A DNA stretch of 27,283 nucleotides from Pirellulales bacterium (GCA_025924495.1 JAICIG010000038.1:1-27283), one strand, 5' to 3'; positions 7,479-18,011 are shown, numbered from the stretch's first letter. Numbers and translations: made by a program. Notes: generated from the sequence alone by a model not told the origin.

Positions 7479-8534
7479 CTACGGTCCCTTCAGTTCCATG
7501 AAGACCCAGGTAATGCCGGCGGCGACCGCGCCCACCGCAGCGGCCATGAGAATTGACATGATCATGCCGAGTTGCAGCGTGTAGCCGCCAACGGCGGCAA
7601 CGACCATCGTGCCCATAAAGCCGAAGTTGAAACCGACCAGGGAGCCCATTCGTTGCTTTTTTTTGTAGGCCGCCCGTTCCGCAGGATCGACGCCGCCGGC
7701 GCGGCGAGCGGGTTTTTCCTCCCCTTCAACGGCCGGCTTCGCGTCCACCTTGGCTGTCTTGGCATCGGCTTTTACGGGGCCCGCCGAGAGTTCGGCGGCG
7801 GCCTGTTCACGCGAGTAATGCTTATTGATCGCCTCATGAATTCCAGCCGGCGTGCAAAGCACCGTACGCACCGGCATGCCGAACCGCAGCCGTAACTGAT
7901 CTTCAATCTCGGGCGGTAGCTGATTAGGGCTCACCACCATCACGCGCCCATCATCGATGATCAGCGGCACACAAGATTGTTGCCGGGCCATGACGGCGGG
8001 CAGTTTGGGGATGAGTCGCTCGTCAATGCCGACTTCGCTGATTTCGACAAATGGCAGACCGATTGACTCGGCATACGTCTGCATGACCTGGTCGGCAGGC
8101 GCCAGCTTTTGCTGCATGATCGCGTCGCGAATGTCGACGCCGATTGTACGTGAATAGCGGCGGGCTTTGTCCAGCTGCGCCGAATCGAGTACTTTGCGGC
8201 CGAGCAACAGCTCTTCGAACGAGCGCCCGCCCTGCCCTGGCTTCTGGCCGGCGGCGGTCTGGCGGCCGAGTGATGCGTCGTATTCGGCCTTGCGGAGATT
8301 GTCGGTCAGGCAGAGCATGGACTTGGCCAGCTCGTTCAACAGCTCCTGCGATCTGGCGCCGTACTCGCCCGCGGCATACTTCCGCACATGGGCGTTCATC
8401 TTGCGATAGTTCGTGCGGACCTTTGAAGAATCATCCTCAAACAGGTCCAATCGCAGCAACTGGTAGTGATTGAGCGGCCGAGCGGTTTCGGTAATCCCGA
8501 GCCAGTCGCGATAGACGTCGAGTTCCTTGGCCAT
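7479..8534 (-). CDS. Membrane protein with J-like domain and MshEN (T2SSE N-terminal) domain
   Basis: 351 residues from the ATG at 8534; a TTG 13 codons upstream is possible, and neither has a clear ribosome site. Residues 11-90 resemble a DnaJ J domain in spacing (NHYQLLRL, then a helix, then LLNELAKSMLCLTD and RKAEYDASLG), but the HPD triad is absent; the equivalent region reads NAHVRKYAAGEYG. Residues about 105-243 match the MshEN/type II secretion ATPase N-terminal fold (LLLGRKVLDSAQLDKA, YAESIGLPFVEI, VPLIIDDGRVMVVSPN), which in related proteins binds c-di-GMP or partner proteins. A charged Ala/Lys linker follows, then two membrane segments (about 297-316 and 320-346). It lies 104 bases downstream of the Hsp70 gene on the same strand. 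The domain reading is from visible similarity. A membrane adaptor for that Hsp70 is an inference. Confidence 0.75.
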   Translation of the reverse strand: MAKELDVYRDWLGITETARPLNHYQLLRLDLFEDDSSKVRTNYRKMNAHVRKYAAGEYGARSQELLNELAKSMLCLTDNLRKAEYDASLGRQTAAGQKPGQGGRSFEELLLGRKVLDSAQLDKARRYSRTIGVDIRDAIMQQKLAPADQVMQTYAESIGLPFVEISEVGIDERLIPKLPAVMARQQSCVPLIIDDGRVMVVSPNQLPPEIEDQLRLRFGMPVRTVLCTPAGIHEAINKHYSREQAAAELSAGPVKADAKTAKVDAKPAVEGEEKPARRAGGVDPAERAAYKKKQRMGSLVGFNFGFMGTMVVAAVGGYTLQLGMIMSILMAAAVGAVAAGITWVFMELKGP

Positions 8535-8638
8535 AGCGAGCGGGTCAAAGGTGCGAAGCGGCAGATCGATCAACGTAACGACTCAAGCGGCCGGCAGTTT
8601 ACAAACGCGTCAAATGGCCGGACTTGAAGGCTTGCAGC

Positions 8639-10216
8639 TTACTCGACCAGATACTGGCTGGCCAGGGCCGTATAGTTGTCGACCTGCGTATCGTTTAAGC
8701 CGCCACGGCGCTGAATGTCGATCGCCGCTTCGCGGCCGCCCGTTTTGTCACGCGCCCGGACACGCACGCGCCCGTCGCTATCGAACCGGTAGGTGACCTC
8801 CACGGGCGAGCCCTTGGGAAGATTCGCGGGCAGTTCGGTGATGCTGCAGTTGCCAATCAACGAGCAGGCGTCGGGATCGGGCGCGTCCCCTTCCAGCACG
8901 CGAACGGTGGCTCGCGTTTGCCCCGGTTCAATCGTGTTGAAGACCTGTTTGACTTCAACAGGCAACCGCGTGTTGCGCGGAATCATCACGTGGTTGGTCG
9001 GTTTGCCGGTTCGAGCGTTGCGGATAATCACGCCCAAGCTGTGCGAATTGACGTCATCCTGCTTGACTTGCGCCAGGTGCCGGCGGACTTTTTCGGCCAG
9101 TTCGCTCCCCTCGCCGCGATATTTGGCTTCAAGAATGGCGGCGTGAATGGCCGCTCCCTGCGCCACGGCCGTGTGCGGAGACAGGCCCTGATACGGTTTC
9201 TTGCCGGTGACCTGCTCCAACAGCAGCGGTACGCGCGGCATCAAGGTCGAACCGCCAACCAGCACAATGGCATCGAGCTGTTCCGGCTGGATTTTGGCCT
9301 GTTCGATGACCAGTTCGGTCGTATCGATCGTCCGCTGCAACAGGTCGGAGGTCAGTTGTTCGAACTGGTCGCGAGTCACCGTCACCGAGTTGCTTTTGCC
9401 TTCGTGCCGACACACGATCGAAGTCTGGTTGGAGTTTGACAAGGCGATCTTGGCCAGATCGCAATCGTTCCTCAACACCTGCGTGGTGACCGCCGAGTCG
9501 CGCGGGTCGGAGCCGTGCTTGGCCTTGAATTGATCGGCCACGTAGTTCAGCAAACGGTCGTTCCAGTCGACGCCGCCCAGATACACGTCGCCGTCGGTGG
9601 CCAATACCTGAAAATGGGTCGGCGTGTATTTGACGACGGTAACGTCGAACGTGCCGCCGCCAAGATCGTAGACCAGCGCCATTCGCGGACGTTCGAATTT
9701 TCCCTTCGCGGCGCCGAGCTCGCCGCGCTGCCAGGCGTAAGTCAGCGTGGCGGCGGTCGGTTCGTTGATGATGTCGATCACATTCAGGCCCGAGATGCGA
9801 CCCGCGTCTTGGGTCGCCTTGCGGCGGGCGTCATTGAAGTAATACGGGACCGTGATCACGGCGTTGCCGATCGGGCCGATTCGCTTCTCAGCGTCCTGCC
9901 GCAGCTTTTTCAAAATCAGCGCGGACAGAAATTCGGGAGTGATTTCGCGCCCGTCGAACGTCCGCTTGTATTCGACATTGCCCATGTGCCGCTTGACGCG
10001 CTCAACCACATGGTCGGGATCTTCCATCGCGGCGCGCATCCGGCTCGGACCGACGATCACATGGCCCGTCTCGGCGAGCAAGATCAAGCTGGGCGTTTCA
10101 ATTTCTTCTTCTTCGTTGGGCAAGGCGACCGGGTTGCCGTCGGCATCGAGGTGGGCGATCGCAGAAAATGTGGTGCCCAAATCGATGCCAACCGTCTGAC
10201 CTTCTTTAAATTCCAT
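8639..10216 (-). CDS. Hsp70-family ATPase without the C-terminal lid
   Basis: 525 residues, against about 640 for housekeeping DnaK. The nucleotide-binding domain (1 to about 365) is intact, with phosphate-1 GIDLGTT at 10-16, ITVPYYFND, INEPTAATLTYAW, phosphate-2 DLGGGTFD at 184-191, and adenosine motif VLVGGSTLMPRVP near 318-330. A beta-sandwich substrate-binding segment runs about 390-505 (SHSLGVIIRN, MIPRNTRLPVEVKQVF, VTYRFDSDGRVRVRA). The chain then ends at QYLVE with no helical lid and no EEVD-like tail. The ATG at 10216 is chosen because it starts just before the domain. Its leader holds a repeated GCGGAAATC, whose nearer copy gives a weak ribosome site. The next gene downstream encodes the J-like/MshEN membrane protein. 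It is probably a specialised rather than general chaperone. Confidence 0.9.
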   Translation of the reverse strand: MEFKEGQTVGIDLGTTFSAIAHLDADGNPVALPNEEEEIETPSLILLAETGHVIVGPSRMRAAMEDPDHVVERVKRHMGNVEYKRTFDGREITPEFLSALILKKLRQDAEKRIGPIGNAVITVPYYFNDARRKATQDAGRISGLNVIDIINEPTAATLTYAWQRGELGAAKGKFERPRMALVYDLGGGTFDVTVVKYTPTHFQVLATDGDVYLGGVDWNDRLLNYVADQFKAKHGSDPRDSAVTTQVLRNDCDLAKIALSNSNQTSIVCRHEGKSNSVTVTRDQFEQLTSDLLQRTIDTTELVIEQAKIQPEQLDAIVLVGGSTLMPRVPLLLEQVTGKKPYQGLSPHTAVAQGAAIHAAILEAKYRGEGSELAEKVRRHLAQVKQDDVNSHSLGVIIRNARTGKPTNHVMIPRNTRLPVEVKQVFNTIEPGQTRATVRVLEGDAPDPDACSLIGNCSITELPANLPKGSPVEVTYRFDSDGRVRVRARDKTGGREAAIDIQRRGGLNDTQVDNYTALASQYLVE

Positions 10217-10354
10217 CGCTGATTTCCGCAGGATTTCCGCTTTTGAGGAGGTGTTACGATTTTCGGCCGCGGCGCGCCGTGAGTCAAGCAACCGTTTCGA
10301 TAAGAGCTTGGGGCGCCGCAGGCCGACCCAATACGTGAGCAAGCGAAAACAGGC

Positions 10355-11098
10355 TCAAGGAGCGCCCCCTTCGCCGGCAGCCGCGGGGGCCTGCCCGAAC
10401 TTCATGCTGGCCGCCACCGCCCTGGCGACCGGCCGGTACCTGGCCAAAGAGCCTTGTAGAACTCGCAGTTCCAGCGAGTATTTGCGGCCTTTCGCCGCAG
10501 CGACCAGGAACAGCCGCTCGACCGAATCCGCCCCGATTTTGGCCCGTCGGACGTATTCGGCTCCCAAGAAATCGCCGATGCGTACGGCGCGAACGTTCTC
10601 CGCCAGTTTCACTCCTTGGGGCGCCAACTCAGCGTCTAATTTCTTTTGGACTTTTGCTGCGAATTCCAGCACATTTTCTTTGCTAGTTTCGTTGATCTCC
10701 ACAGCCGGTTCAACATTCAAGGTCAGGCTTGGATACCTGGCCTCACGCGACATGAGCGCTTTGATCAAGTAGTCTTTGCTGCGTGGCGCCCAGAGCCACC
10801 CTTCGGGCAGCGAAAGTTCGATCCGCCCGTCGTCCAAAGGCGGAGTAGCATGGTTGACGGCCGGCAGTTTCGCGACGTCGATCGCCTGCAGCCTCAATTC
10901 TGACGGCCGGGAAGCAGGCGCCGTTGGGGCGGCGCTCGGCGGCGGAGGGGCGCTCGTACCGCAGCCAGCACTGGCGGCGAAAACCGCTGAGACGAAAATG
11001 AGTGCCGGGACTCTCACTCGTTGCCGTGCGATTGAGCTCGCAATACGGCCTATATACAGCGGCCGCAAGGACAACTTTCGTGCAATAACCGCGAACAT
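10355..11098 (-). CDS. Probable lipoprotein, DcrB/PsbP-like
   Basis: 247 residues from an ATG at 11098. The first 27 residues are basic and unusual for a signal peptide, so an internal GTG at 11017 (residue 28, beginning VRVPALIFVSAVFAASAGC) may be the real start; neither has a clear ribosome site. A lipobox ASAGC is followed by a Pro/Ala/Ser linker. The rest is a single soluble domain with RIELSLPEGWLWAPRSKDY, YPSLTLNVEPAVEINE and GAEYVRRAKIGADSVERLFLVAAAKGRKYSLEL. That order (amphipathic strand, GW turn, long helix, two late strands) resembles the DcrB/PsbP/Mog1 fold. No enzymatic motif was seen. It lies 138 bases upstream of the Hsp70 gene. Confidence 0.7.
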   Translation of the reverse strand: MFAVIARKLSLRPLYIGRIASSIARQRVRVPALIFVSAVFAASAGCGTSAPPPPSAAPTAPASRPSELRLQAIDVAKLPAVNHATPPLDDGRIELSLPEGWLWAPRSKDYLIKALMSREARYPSLTLNVEPAVEINETSKENVLEFAAKVQKKLDAELAPQGVKLAENVRAVRIGDFLGAEYVRRAKIGADSVERLFLVAAAKGRKYSLELRVLQGSLARYRPVARAVAASMKFGQAPAAAGEGGAP

Positions 11099-11183
11099 CG
11101 GATTCGGCTGTCGTCGTGCGCTTCAAGCCCTGCCGGCTGCGCAGCAAGTAGGCAATCTTCGCCGCCGCATTCCTACGCGACGC

Positions 11184-11483
11184 CTACTCCTCAATAACTT
11201 CCTTGACCGGCTGAACGAAATGCGGAGTCTTGTGAGAAACGGTCAGTTCAGCCGCCTTTTTGTCGGCTTGCTTGCGTTCGCTATATTCGAACCGCGCCAC
11301 CTGCTTCAGCGATTGATTGAAGACGCCCCAAAAGGCTTTCAGCCGAACTTCCTTGGCAGCTTTGGCGCGGCTCTTGCGTTTGACCGGCTTTTTGACTTCC
11401 GCCGTCTTGGTCGATCCGCCCGCCTTTTCAGCGGCTTCGCTTTCCCGACGCAACTCCTTGCGGTTGACGATCTTACGTGCCAT
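11184..11483 (-). CDS. Small basic protein of unknown function
   Basis: 99 residues, not recognised. The N-terminal half is very rich in Lys, Arg, Ala and Glu (KKPVKRKSRAKAAKEVRLKA), with no signal peptide or membrane segment. The C-terminal half has more ordered content: LKAFWGVFNQSLKQVARFEYSERKQADK, then TVSHKTPHFVQPVKEVIEE. The ATG at 11483 has only a weak AGAG site. A TATACT sequence on the minus strand at 11566-11561 is a possible -10 element without a convincing -35. A nucleic-acid or ribosome-associated role would suit the charge but is not shown. Confidence 0.65.
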   Translation of the reverse strand: MARKIVNRKELRRESEAAEKAGGSTKTAEVKKPVKRKSRAKAAKEVRLKAFWGVFNQSLKQVARFEYSERKQADKKAAELTVSHKTPHFVQPVKEVIEE

Positions 11484-11663
11484 TTAGTTGATCTCTGCGC
11501 GGAGGCTGAAAGAGGTGGTTGGGCGCGGCCGAAACGCCTGCCCTGGCCCCATTGGCTACTAGTATAACTAGCGAAGCCTCGTTTCGCCAGAATAGTCTGC
11601 GGGGAAAAGGGATAACGCGGAAGGCTGCCAGACAATCAAGAGGGCCGCGAAGACGGCGGTCGC

Positions 11664-11984
11664 TCATTCCTCGTCGGCCTGCCGTTTCTCCTCAAGGTCA
11701 ATCGGCGTCGCGCCCGGCGGGGGCGTTCCGCCGCCGGAGCGAATGTACTTGGCCCGCTGCCGGGCATATTCAGCCGAACTCAAATCCGCCTGCTCGGCGC
11801 CGCCGCCGCGCGCTGCTGCATCAAACAGACGCGTAAGGTAGTTTCGGCACCAGCCGCACCCTGTCCCGGCGCCAAAGCACTCGCTCAGCTGTCCGGGCCG
11901 CCGCGGTTTTTCCACGCGGATGAAGTTAATAATCTTCCGCTTGGTGACATGGAAACAGAGGCAAACTTCTTCATCGAGTTCCAT
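11664..11984 (-). CDS. BFD-like [2Fe-2S]-binding protein
   Basis: 106 residues. The N-terminal half matches the bacterioferritin-associated ferredoxin fold: C8 and C10 in VCLCFHV, then C43 and C46 in GAGTGCGWCRNYLTRLF, the four expected cluster ligands; C36 is an extra cysteine. The C-terminal half (about 55-106) is a charged tail with RQRAKYIRSGGGTPPPG and EEKRQADEE, absent from ordinary 64-residue Bfd. The role is likely iron-sulfur electron transfer, possibly iron release from a ferritin; no ferritin gene is nearby. It lies 54 bases downstream of the M20 peptidase gene on the same strand. Confidence 0.8.
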   Translation of the reverse strand: MELDEEVCLCFHVTKRKIINFIRVEKPRRPGQLSECFGAGTGCGWCRNYLTRLFDAAARGGGAEQADLSSAEYARQRAKYIRSGGGTPPPGATPIDLEEKRQADEE

Positions 11985-12038
11985 AGTCTCGAAGGGGCGG
12001 GCGGCGCCTGGAATGCTCTCGAAAACCGACTCTGCGGC

Positions 12039-13304
12039 TCACTCGCCCCTCTCGTTCTCCGTTGCCGTGGCCAAACGCAGTCCAATCCGGCAAGCCGCCT
12101 GAAAGGCCCGCACATCGAGCTCTTCCGACGTTGTGTGAACATTCTGTTGGCCGCAGCCGAGCGTGACGGTGGGAATGCCGTGAGCGGTGAGCCAATTGGC
12201 GTCGAGACCGCCATTGGTAATCGCCCGCATCGGCTCTAAGTCGACGGCTCGCACGGCGCTTTCGGCGGCCAGAACGCAAGGCTCATGTGCGTCGAGCCGG
12301 AAGGCCTCGTAATCAAGCCGGCTGGCCAGACGGACTTTGCCTGTTACGCCCGAGACATTGCGCACTGTCCCCGCGGCATGCTGAAAGGCGTGCTCAATCG
12401 CCGTGAGAATTTCGCGGCGGAAAGCCGGATCGTGGCTGCGAGCCTCCGCCTTGAGAAAGACGTGATCTGTGACGACATTCGTCGCCGCACCGCCATGGAT
12501 GACGCCGATATTGCTGGTGCCATGCCGGTCTCCCTTGCGTACATCGCCGAGCCAACCGTGCCGTTCGAGTTCGGCGATGGCCAGACCCGCGATCGAGATC
12601 GCGCTCACGCCATGTTCCGGAGCGCCCCCGGCGTGGCTCGCCAGGCCCTGAATTTCGACTGCGATCCGGTAAGCGCCCGTGGCGCCAATGGTGAGCTTTT
12701 CAGCCGCACCGCCGTCCCAGTTGAACGCCAGCCTTGGCTTCTTGAGCAAGCTCAGCCGGACAAAGTGGGCTCCATACAGTCCAATCTCTTCCTGGATAGG
12801 CCAAAAGAACGTCAGCGGCGGGTGAGGCAATTTGCGGCGCAGGATTTCAATCGCCGCCGTCAGCAGCACGGCGCAGCCGGCACGATCGTCGGCGCCCAGC
12901 CCAGTCTGCTTGTCAGTGGAGCTGGCATATTGTCCCTTGAGTTTCGGTTTGCAGCCGACGCACAACGGCACGGTATCCATGTGGGCCATCAGCAATCGCC
13001 GCGGCGCACGCATCGTGCCGGGCAGGTTGAAGATCAAGTTGCCCACCTCGCCGCCATGGGGCGTTCGCTGATGAGCATCGTCGTGGCAGATGGCCGACGC
13101 AGGGGCCCCTGCCTTGCGCAGCTGCCTGGTAATGAAATCGGCCACTCGACATTCTTCGCCGCTCTTGCCCGGAATGGCCATCAACTTCAACACTCGCTCG
13201 ACGGCGGCATCCAGATCGGGCTCGAGCGGCGAGCTGGCCCCCTGTCGCGAGCGCGAGCGGTCGGCAATGCCAGCCCGTTTTTGCTTTCTTGTCCCGGTTG
13301 TCAT
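12039..13304 (-). CDS. M20-family metallopeptidase (PepT-like)
   Basis: 421 residues from the ATG at 13304; an upstream TTG in frame adds 15 residues that look non-coding. All expected di-zinc residues are visible: HMDTVP (H108, catalytic D110), GADDRAG (D139), the general-base pair in PIQEEIG (E172/E173), NWDG (D197) and the closing QQNVHTTSE (H390). The inserted dimerisation domain carries SHAGGAPEHGVSA with H224. There is no signal peptide, so it acts in the cytoplasm, probably as a tri- or aminopeptidase on short peptides. The PepT/M20 assignment is clear; the exact substrate is not. It is probably co-transcribed with the downstream [2Fe-2S] protein. Confidence 0.9.
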   Translation of the reverse strand: MTTGTRKQKRAGIADRSRSRQGASSPLEPDLDAAVERVLKLMAIPGKSGEECRVADFITRQLRKAGAPASAICHDDAHQRTPHGGEVGNLIFNLPGTMRAPRRLLMAHMDTVPLCVGCKPKLKGQYASSTDKQTGLGADDRAGCAVLLTAAIEILRRKLPHPPLTFFWPIQEEIGLYGAHFVRLSLLKKPRLAFNWDGGAAEKLTIGATGAYRIAVEIQGLASHAGGAPEHGVSAISIAGLAIAELERHGWLGDVRKGDRHGTSNIGVIHGGAATNVVTDHVFLKAEARSHDPAFRREILTAIEHAFQHAAGTVRNVSGVTGKVRLASRLDYEAFRLDAHEPCVLAAESAVRAVDLEPMRAITNGGLDANWLTAHGIPTVTLGCGQQNVHTTSEELDVRAFQAACRIGLRLATATENERGE

Positions 13305-13460
13305 GCGAGGCTCTACTCGATCGGTGGGTGCGCTCGGCCCGCTTTCCAAGCCTTATCGTACCGAATGCGACGCGAATGCCTAGCGGAGAGGAACGGAAGC
13401 ATTGTCGAGTTTGAGTACTGCGTTATCAGGGGACTAACGCCCCCGCTCGCCCTTTTTGCC

Positions 13461-15182
<1,722 letters not shown>

Positions 15183-15398
15183 GGCGGATTCCTTGTGGTC
15201 GGACTGAGTTGCGATATGCGGCGTGGCGTACGGCGTGCACGCAGCCGGAAAGCCGCGATTATAATTGCCCGACTCTGCGATAGAAGAGGCCTCGCGATAG
15301 AAGAGGGCGGCAATCCATCGGCCGCCGAGTGTCCCGGGGCGAAAGGCTGCGACGATTTGCGAGCGCCCTACGCTCAGGACTTCACAACGGCTTGCCTC

Positions 15399-15420
15399 GC
15401 CGGCGCAGAGGCGCGCCGGC
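15399..15420 (-). terminator. GC-rich hairpin after the carbamoyltransferase operon
   Basis: GCCGGCGC (15399-15406) pairs perfectly with GCGCCGGC (15413-15420) across a 6-base loop, 51 bases beyond the DUF5989 stop. No proper T-run follows on the minus strand, so termination is only a possibility. Confidence 0.35.
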
Positions 15421-15471
15421 TTGTCCAGCGGCCAGATTCAGCCGGCAGAAGATTGCGGCGAGTCATGCCGA

Positions 15472-15672
15472 CTAGAACAGTGTATAGACGAACGGCGCCG
15501 CGGCGGTGCCTGAAAGGAAAATCAGGCAGCCGAAGCCGATGAGCGCCAGCAACATCGGCAGTAGCCACCATTTCTTCGTTTCCCTGAGGAAACTGCCTAA
15601 ATCAGCGAGTAAATGGCCCTCGGCCTGCTCGGATGCCGCCCGCTCGAAATCAGACTCGATTAACTTGGGCAC
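15472..15672 (-). CDS. DUF5989 small membrane protein
   Basis: 66 residues. A short acidic N-terminus is followed by LADLGSFLRETKKWWLLPM, one membrane helix (ALIGFGCLIFLSGTAAA) and a terminal PFVYTLF. This matches the family pattern of a FLxxxKKWWLLP entry and a PFIYTLF ending. No function is established for the family. It starts 18 bases after the SxtJ-like gene and closes the operon with the carbamoyltransferase, the context in which this family is often found. The single helix with an aromatic, basic approach suggests a cytoplasmic N-terminus and an accessory role in a membrane complex. Confidence 0.8.
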   Translation of the reverse strand: MPKLIESDFERAASEQAEGHLLADLGSFLRETKKWWLLPMLLALIGFGCLIFLSGTAAAPFVYTLF

Positions 15673-15690
15673 TTGGTGTCTCCGACAGAA

Positions 15691-16104
15691 TTAAAAAGGG
15701 CGCAGATAACTGGCTGCGTCACGAGGAGCCGGTTTCGTCGTCCAATAAGAATCTCGCTGAGGTCGCTTCAGCCACAACAGATCGCGCCGCATTACTCGAA
15801 ATAACATCGCCAGCGGCGTGAACATGCCGTAGAGCAGGATCGCTAGGGCAATCTGCGATACGGTCCAACCGATGGGAAACCCTAGCGCCAGCCAGGCAAC
15901 AAATACCGGCCTCACCGCCTGCGGTTTGACGAGGCCTAGCGGGCCAATCGCCAGCGCGATCAACGCCAAGATGACCGCCAGAGTCGGACGATTGTTGACC
16001 CAATACTGCCACGCCGCGGCCGAGCCGAAAAACAGCAGCGAAAGCGCGGCAAAATTTCGTAGCATTGAAGGCGTAGGGCGCCAAGGCAGATCGGAGAACT
16101 TCAT
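15691..16104 (-). CDS. SxtJ-like membrane protein
   Basis: 137 residues with three or four hydrophobic segments: NFAALSLLFFGSAAAW, TLAVILALIALAIGPLGLV, FVAWLALGFPIGWTVSQIALAILLYGMF. A conserved-looking tail follows: RVMRRDLLWLKRPQRDSYW with TKPAPRDAASY. The tail is the diagnostic part of the SxtJ family, named from saxitoxin gene clusters, where its role is unknown. It sits 9 bases after the carbamoyltransferase stop and 18 bases before DUF5989, so all three are tightly coupled. A membrane platform for the carbamoyltransferase or for export of its product is an inference. Confidence 0.8.
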   Translation of the reverse strand: MKFSDLPWRPTPSMLRNFAALSLLFFGSAAAWQYWVNNRPTLAVILALIALAIGPLGLVKPQAVRPVFVAWLALGFPIGWTVSQIALAILLYGMFTPLAMLFRVMRRDLLWLKRPQRDSYWTTKPAPRDAASYLRPF

Positions 16105-16113
16105 CGTGGCGGC

Positions 16114-17970
16114 TCAGTCGAGTTGGAATTGGGCCAGGTATTGTTCGCGGCTGGCGGCGCTGAATGCCGATTCTCCGCCGGCCTTTTCGACGACGACGCC
16201 GCCGAGCACCAGAGCGTCCATGTCGGTTGCCTGAAAACAGCGGTAGGCGTCTTGCGGCGTGCAGACGATCGGCTCGCCCCGAACGTTGAAGCTCGTATTC
16301 ACCAACACGGGGCAGCCTGTCAGTTCATAGAAAGCGGTCAGTAGCGAGTGTGCCTTAGGGTTGCGGATCTGGTCGACCGTCTGAATTCTCGCCGAGTAGT
16401 CGACATGCGTGACGGCGGGAATGGCGGAACGGACGATATTCACGCGATGCCGCAAGTCGGGATCATGTTGCATCGCTGCAGCTTGCTCTTCCGATAAGTC
16501 GGTCCGATGTTCGGCTCGCACCGGGGCGACCAGCAGCATATAAGGGCTTTCCTGGTCGGGGCGCAAGTCGAACCATTCAGACGCATGTTCCTGCAGCACG
16601 CAAGGGGCGAACGGGCGGAAGCTTTCGCGAAACTTGATTTTCTGGTTCATCACGGCCTGCATCCGTGGCGAGCGAGGATCGCCCAGAATGCTTCGCGCTC
16701 CTAAGGCTCGAGGACCGAATTCCATGCGGCCTTGAAACCAGCCGACCACTTTGTCTTCCGCCAGCAGATGTGCGACGTGCGCGCTAAGCTCCTTCTGGAC
16801 GGCAAATCGTTCGTACTCGGCGCCGGTCTGATCCAGGAAGCGACAGATTTCGTCATCCGAAAATGCCGGTCCAAGGAAGCTGCCCTGCTGGGCGTCGGGA
16901 CTGCAGACAACCCGCTCGCGACCGAGCAACTGATGCCACACGAACCAGGCGGCGCCCAGGGCGCCGCCGGCATCGCCCGCTGCAGGTTGAATCCAGAGTG
17001 CATCAAACGGTCCTTCGCGCAGCAGACGCCCGTTTGCCACGCAGTTGAGCGCCACTCCGCCAGCCAGCGTCAGATGCTTCTGGCCGGTCTCGGCATGCAC
17101 GTGACGGCCAATACGGAGCACAACTTCTTCCGCCACCGCCTGAATGCTTGCAGCGAGATCCATATGGCGCTGTTCAAGCATCGACTCGGGTTGACGCGGC
17201 GGACCGCCGAACAGCCGGTCAAATCGCGCGCTTGTCATCGTCAGCCCTTGGCAGTAATTGAAATACTGCATGTCCATCCAGAAGCTGCCGTCCGGCTTGA
17301 GATCGACCAACCGCTCGAGGATGAGATCGCGGTAGACAGGCTCGCCGTAGGGCGCCAGGCCCATCAACTTGTACTCGCCGCTATTCACCTTGAAGCCGCA
17401 GTAATAGGTAAACGCCGAGTACAGCAGTCCGAGTGAGTGAGGAAACCTGAGGTGGTGCGTCAATTGCAGGCGATTGCGGTGGCCCACGCCGAAAGCAGTC
17501 GTACTCCATTCGCCCACGCCATCGAGCGTCAACACCGCCGCTTCTTCGAACGGGCTGGGAAAAAAAGCGCTGGCGGCGTGGCTCTCATGGTGATCGGTAA
17601 ACACCAGCCGAGTTTGCCGCCCACAGCCCGTTCCTGTTCGTAAGGAGCGTCGCAAGTGCAACTTTTCTTTGAGCCAGACAGGAATCGCCTGGCGGAAACT
17701 GGCAAAACCGCGCGGAGCGAACGCGAGATACGTTTCAAGCAGGCGCTCGAACTTGCTCAGCGGTTTATCGTAAAATGCAACGTAATCCAGATCGTCGGCT
17801 TTCAATCCGGCTTCGTTGAGACAGAAATGCACCGCTAGGGCGGGAAAGTTGGCGTCGTGCTTGATTCGCGTGAATCGTTCCTCTTGCGCCGCCGCAATCA
17901 ACTTGCCGTCGACAATCAGCGCTGCGGCGCTGTCGTGGTAAAACGCGGAAATGCCCAGAATTGCAGTCAT
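16114..17970 (-). CDS. Carbamoyltransferase (NodU/CmcH/TobZ family)
   Basis: 618 residues from the ATG at 17970, the usual family length. The enzyme uses carbamoyl phosphate and ATP to make carbamoyl-adenylate, then carbamoylates a hydroxyl on a sugar or natural product. The N-terminal YrdC/Kae1-like half shows GISAFYHDSAAALI (H12), HHESHAASAFFPSPF (127 onward), D150 in TLDGVGEWST, NSGEYKLMGLAPYG, LAGGVALNCVANGRL and D333 in AAGDAGGALG. The C-terminal domain shows GWFQGRMEFGPRALGARSIL, KFRESFRPFAP, DYSARIQTVD and VNTSFNVRGEPIV. All core motifs are intact, so it should be active. The acceptor is unknown. It is flanked by an SGNH hydrolase upstream (41-base gap) and SxtJ-like/DUF5989 genes downstream. 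Confidence 0.95.
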   Translation of the reverse strand: MTAILGISAFYHDSAAALIVDGKLIAAAQEERFTRIKHDANFPALAVHFCLNEAGLKADDLDYVAFYDKPLSKFERLLETYLAFAPRGFASFRQAIPVWLKEKLHLRRSLRTGTGCGRQTRLVFTDHHESHAASAFFPSPFEEAAVLTLDGVGEWSTTAFGVGHRNRLQLTHHLRFPHSLGLLYSAFTYYCGFKVNSGEYKLMGLAPYGEPVYRDLILERLVDLKPDGSFWMDMQYFNYCQGLTMTSARFDRLFGGPPRQPESMLEQRHMDLAASIQAVAEEVVLRIGRHVHAETGQKHLTLAGGVALNCVANGRLLREGPFDALWIQPAAGDAGGALGAAWFVWHQLLGRERVVCSPDAQQGSFLGPAFSDDEICRFLDQTGAEYERFAVQKELSAHVAHLLAEDKVVGWFQGRMEFGPRALGARSILGDPRSPRMQAVMNQKIKFRESFRPFAPCVLQEHASEWFDLRPDQESPYMLLVAPVRAEHRTDLSEEQAAAMQHDPDLRHRVNIVRSAIPAVTHVDYSARIQTVDQIRNPKAHSLLTAFYELTGCPVLVNTSFNVRGEPIVCTPQDAYRCFQATDMDALVLGGVVVEKAGGESAFSAASREQYLAQFQLD

Positions 17971-18011
17971 CGGAATCGCTTGGTTCGTGCCTGGCGGAGT
18001 TGACGGAGCCT

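Noticed and set aside
10241..10262. GAGGAGG followed by a GTG on the plus strand near 10244, opposite the Hsp70 leader
   Set aside because: It looks like a ribosome site, but the frame it would open runs antisense to the lipoprotein gene and encodes nothing recognisable.
15277..15306. 13-bp direct repeat gcgatagaagagg spaced 17 bases apart upstream of the esterase gene
   Set aside because: Possible paired regulator site, but too short and with no symmetry or promoter alignment to support a call.
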